Shown here: in pieces, positions 33,650-34,975 of the stretch
How the letters are laid out: the number at the start of each line of letters is the position of its first letter
Numbering within the stretch: the stretch's first letter is position 1
Origin: Nitrospirota bacterium
Lineage (GTDB): Bacteria; Nitrospirota; Nitrospiria; Nitrospirales; Nitrospiraceae
NCBI GenBank assembly: GCA_022545705.1
Contig: JACZQN010000009.1
Span: 1 to 34,975 of the forward strand
Direction of reading: 5' to 3'
DNA: 34,975 nt
Notes under the pieces: model-generated
Seen by the model: the letters and a program-made list of their open reading frames with translations, nothing else
Told to the model about the DNA's origin: nothing
The model's database searches: none
Program-made: the position numbers and the translations under genes

Positions 33650-34132
33650 TCACGTTTCCGGGTTGCGTGCCGCGATCAGTGCGTCGGCGAACCCGAGAAG
33701 GCTTTTCCGCTCATCGTCCTTCAGCGCCAGCAGGAGGTGAGTCTCTTCAGCATGCATGAGCCGTAAGCTGAGGAAGGGGTCCTCCTGTCGCTTCTCTCGG
33801 TTCTCCCACACCGCATCGATGACCTGCACCTTGTCCAGACTGCTCACCGAGACCACATCATAGCGGAAATACGAGTCACCGATCACCATGTCGAAGAGCA
33901 CGTTGCCCTTGGTGAGCACGATAAGATTGAACCGACCCTGGTCCTCATACCCTTCAGGGAGAAACTTGTTAACGTGGAGGCACACCACCTTTCTGACTCC
34001 CAGCGCCGCGTGAATCTGCGCCTTGAGCGCCGGGTAATCGATCTGCAAGGCCCTTTCATCAGGACCGGTCGCCTGCACGGCCGCCTCTCGAGCTATCTCG
34101 TAAACTTCCTCCGCTGTCATCGCATTCGCCAT
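33650..34132 (-). CDS. Conserved-looking hypothetical protein
   Basis: I do not recognise this 160-aa soluble protein. It starts MANAMTAEEVYEIAREAAVQ, has KVVCLHVNKFLPEGYEDQGRF-type strands (about 49-69), LIVLTKGNVLFDMVIGDSYF, a helix KVQVIDAVWENREKR and a final helix region with LLLALKDDERKSLLGFADAL. The N-terminal helix and central strands suggest a small alpha/beta domain; no catalytic motif is seen. AAGGAG lies nine bases before the ATG. It is convergent with ygfZ. The sequence quality and ribosome site indicate a real gene. Confidence 0.75.
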   Translation of the reverse strand: MANAMTAEEVYEIAREAAVQATGPDERALQIDYPALKAQIHAALGVRKVVCLHVNKFLPEGYEDQGRFNLIVLTKGNVLFDMVIGDSYFRYDVVSVSSLDKVQVIDAVWENREKRQEDPFLSLRLMHAEETHLLLALKDDERKSLLGFADALIAARNPET

Positions 34133-34555
34133 ACCGTGTTCTCCTTAACTAGATCGTCTCCCCTTACTCCCAGGGTCCCACACCCACCCAGGCACACATG
34201 GCGGGTCGCCGCAGAGGACGCTACGATAACGAGGAATCATGCAAGATTGCAAGGGGAGGCGTGCTTACCGGAACCACAGGTCGCCCCTCTAAGGGCTGGA
34301 CGGGGAAGGCCTGGTTTCGAGGAAGGTGTGCAACTCAGTAAGAGTGTCGCAAGCGCATGAATTGCCAAAGCCTGTAGTCTGAGCGCACGAAAAACCCAAC
34401 ACAATCGGTCAGATACAGCAACCGGGAACCCAACGTCAAGCGAGCGCTTCCGTGCTTCCTTGACAAGAGTACGCAGTGAGGTCGTTGCATTGCGGCAGTC
34501 AACTCTGGCATAGTTTGGCTGAAATTTCCCGTGTCATCAGTAGCGAGGGTTTCCC
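34133..34555. other. Intergenic stretch with divergent promoters expected
   Basis: No gene is recognised in these 423 bases. They separate two divergently transcribed genes, so both promoters should be here. TTGCAT (34485-34490) and CATAGT (34509-34514), 18 bases apart, are the best plus-strand candidate, with a perfect TTGACA at 34460-34465 lacking a good -10. Confidence 0.4.
34485..34514 (+). promoter_or_regulatory. Possible promoter for the zinc-knuckle gene
   Basis: TTGCAT (34485-34490) and CATAGT (34509-34514) with an 18-base spacer lie 41 bases before the GTG at 34556. The elements are only fair matches. Confidence 0.35.
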
Positions 34556-34756
34556 GTGAGCGAACAATCGTGTCTCATCCAGGGCTGCACCAATCGGGTT
34601 TACGCGCCGGCGGGGACCGGCTCCCTCTGCAAGGAGCATTTCCTGAACTTCCTCACATGGCGAAGAAGGAGAGGGACGGGAATGTTTCGGAAGTACGCCG
34701 CCATGACCATGGGCGAACGCGACGCGGTGGTACTCGAGTGGGGAAAAACGGCCTAG
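34556..34756 (+). CDS. Small zinc-knuckle protein
   Basis: The 66-aa protein starts at GTG 34556, with GAGGG about seven bases before. It has a Cys-rich knuckle: Cys6, Cys11, Cys25 and His28 in SCLIQGCTNRVYAPAGTG and SLCKEH, the C-x4-C ... C-x2-H pattern seen in many phage and HNH-associated knuckles. Then come a basic helix (TWRRRRG) and MTMGERDAVVLEWGKT. No catalytic domain is attached. A similar C-x4-C/C-x2-H arrangement is in the N-terminus of the nuclease-like protein at 256-1332. Function is unknown; nucleic-acid binding is a guess. Confidence 0.75.
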   Translation: MSEQSCLIQGCTNRVYAPAGTGSLCKEHFLNFLTWRRRRGTGMFRKYAAMTMGERDAVVLEWGKTA

Positions 34757-34815
34757 GTGGATTAACAGCTTCTTCAACATGATCGCCGAATGGCGCCCGC
34801 GAGAATCAGTGAAGG

Positions 34816-34861
34816 GTCACAGTGGAGGGTCAGGTCTTGTCACAGTGGAGGGTCAGGTCTT
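34816..34861. repeat. Two tandem 23-bp repeats downstream of a transposase end
   Basis: Copies at 34816-34838 and 34839-34861 are identical; each contains GTCACAGTGG and GTCAGGTCTT. In minus sense they follow directly after the stop codon of the transposase fragment, so they may be the repeats that a REP-associated transposase handles. Confidence 0.75.
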
Positions 34862-34865
34862 GCAA

Positions 34866-34975
34866 TCATACATGCTGCCGCTCGCTGCGGGCGAGGTGCC
34901 GGCTAACCGTCGCATAATGCACACCCAAATACGCAGCGATCTCAGCCAGACGATAGCCATAACGCCGATAGGCCA
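34866..34975 (-). CDS. Transposase C-terminal end (REP-associated tyrosine type), partial
   Basis: On the minus strand the frame runs in from the window edge to a TGA at 34866-34868. Its 35 residues contain YRRYGYRLAEIAAYLGVHYA and TVSRHLARSE, a helix-turn-helix that ends REP-associated tyrosine transposases (RAYT, IS200/IS605-like Y1 transposases). The catalytic HUH part would lie beyond the window, so completeness cannot be judged. Tandem repeats lie straight downstream. Another HTH-ending transposase or a regulator is possible. Confidence 0.6.
   Translation of the reverse strand, partial: AYRRYGYRLAEIAAYLGVHYATVSRHLARSERQHV

Overview
The window reads as a chromosomal segment of a Gram-negative bacterium, most likely a Nitrospira-like member of the Nitrospirota. 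This is inferred from protein flavour, gene order and GC-rich core genes with sigma70-type promoters; no 16S or other decisive marker is present. The LspA, LapAB-like and UppP proteins and two lipoprotein-type signal peptides indicate an envelope with lipoproteins and probably an outer membrane.

Left end (1-3243) is an accessory island with visibly lower GC. It holds a partial lipoprotein, an orphan PD-(D/E)XK nuclease-like gene with an N-terminal zinc knuckle and imperfect direct repeats on both sides, a phased near-palindromic repeat, a decayed serine recombinase, and a TPMT-type methyltransferase. A second possible recombinase tail lies on the far side of the methyltransferase.

Core block 1 (3244-12000) has an aldo/keto reductase and ilvE on the minus strand. 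It is followed on the plus strand by a DUF4384-like membrane protein and the classic growth cluster rplU-rpmA-obgE-proB-nadD-rsfS, ending in a TPR/zinc-ribbon protein that looks like a LapA-LapB fusion. bioB follows, convergent with a large FtsX/MacB-type permease. The permease's probable ATPase lies 1.3 kb away, beyond a LuxR-type HTH protein and a class 1A dihydroorotate dehydrogenase.

Central block (17685-23468) contains comF, an fmdB-type zinc ribbon, a promoter-led cluster of an excisionase-type HTH, an orphan mraZ and a RusA-like resolvase gene, then a decayed HD-GYP gene, a coiled-coil/HhH lipoprotein and uppP.

Right block (23469-34132) has nadA-ileS-lspA as a minus-strand operon. A TPP riboswitch with its terminator controls thiC and a His-type (non-suicide) Thi4 thiazole synthase. 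A TPR protein, a degenerate receiver and a YgfZ-type protein follow. Two NAD-synthesis genes (nadD, nadA), two thiamin genes and a biotin gene give the window a strong cofactor theme.

Right edge (34133-34975) contains a 66-aa zinc-knuckle protein and the C-terminal end of a transposase of the REP-associated tyrosine type, preceded by a tandem repeat. Several intergenic gaps (9400-9473, 23170-23224, 30329-30421, 33581-33624) carry inverted repeats built from short iterated words, which suggests families of small dispersed elements.
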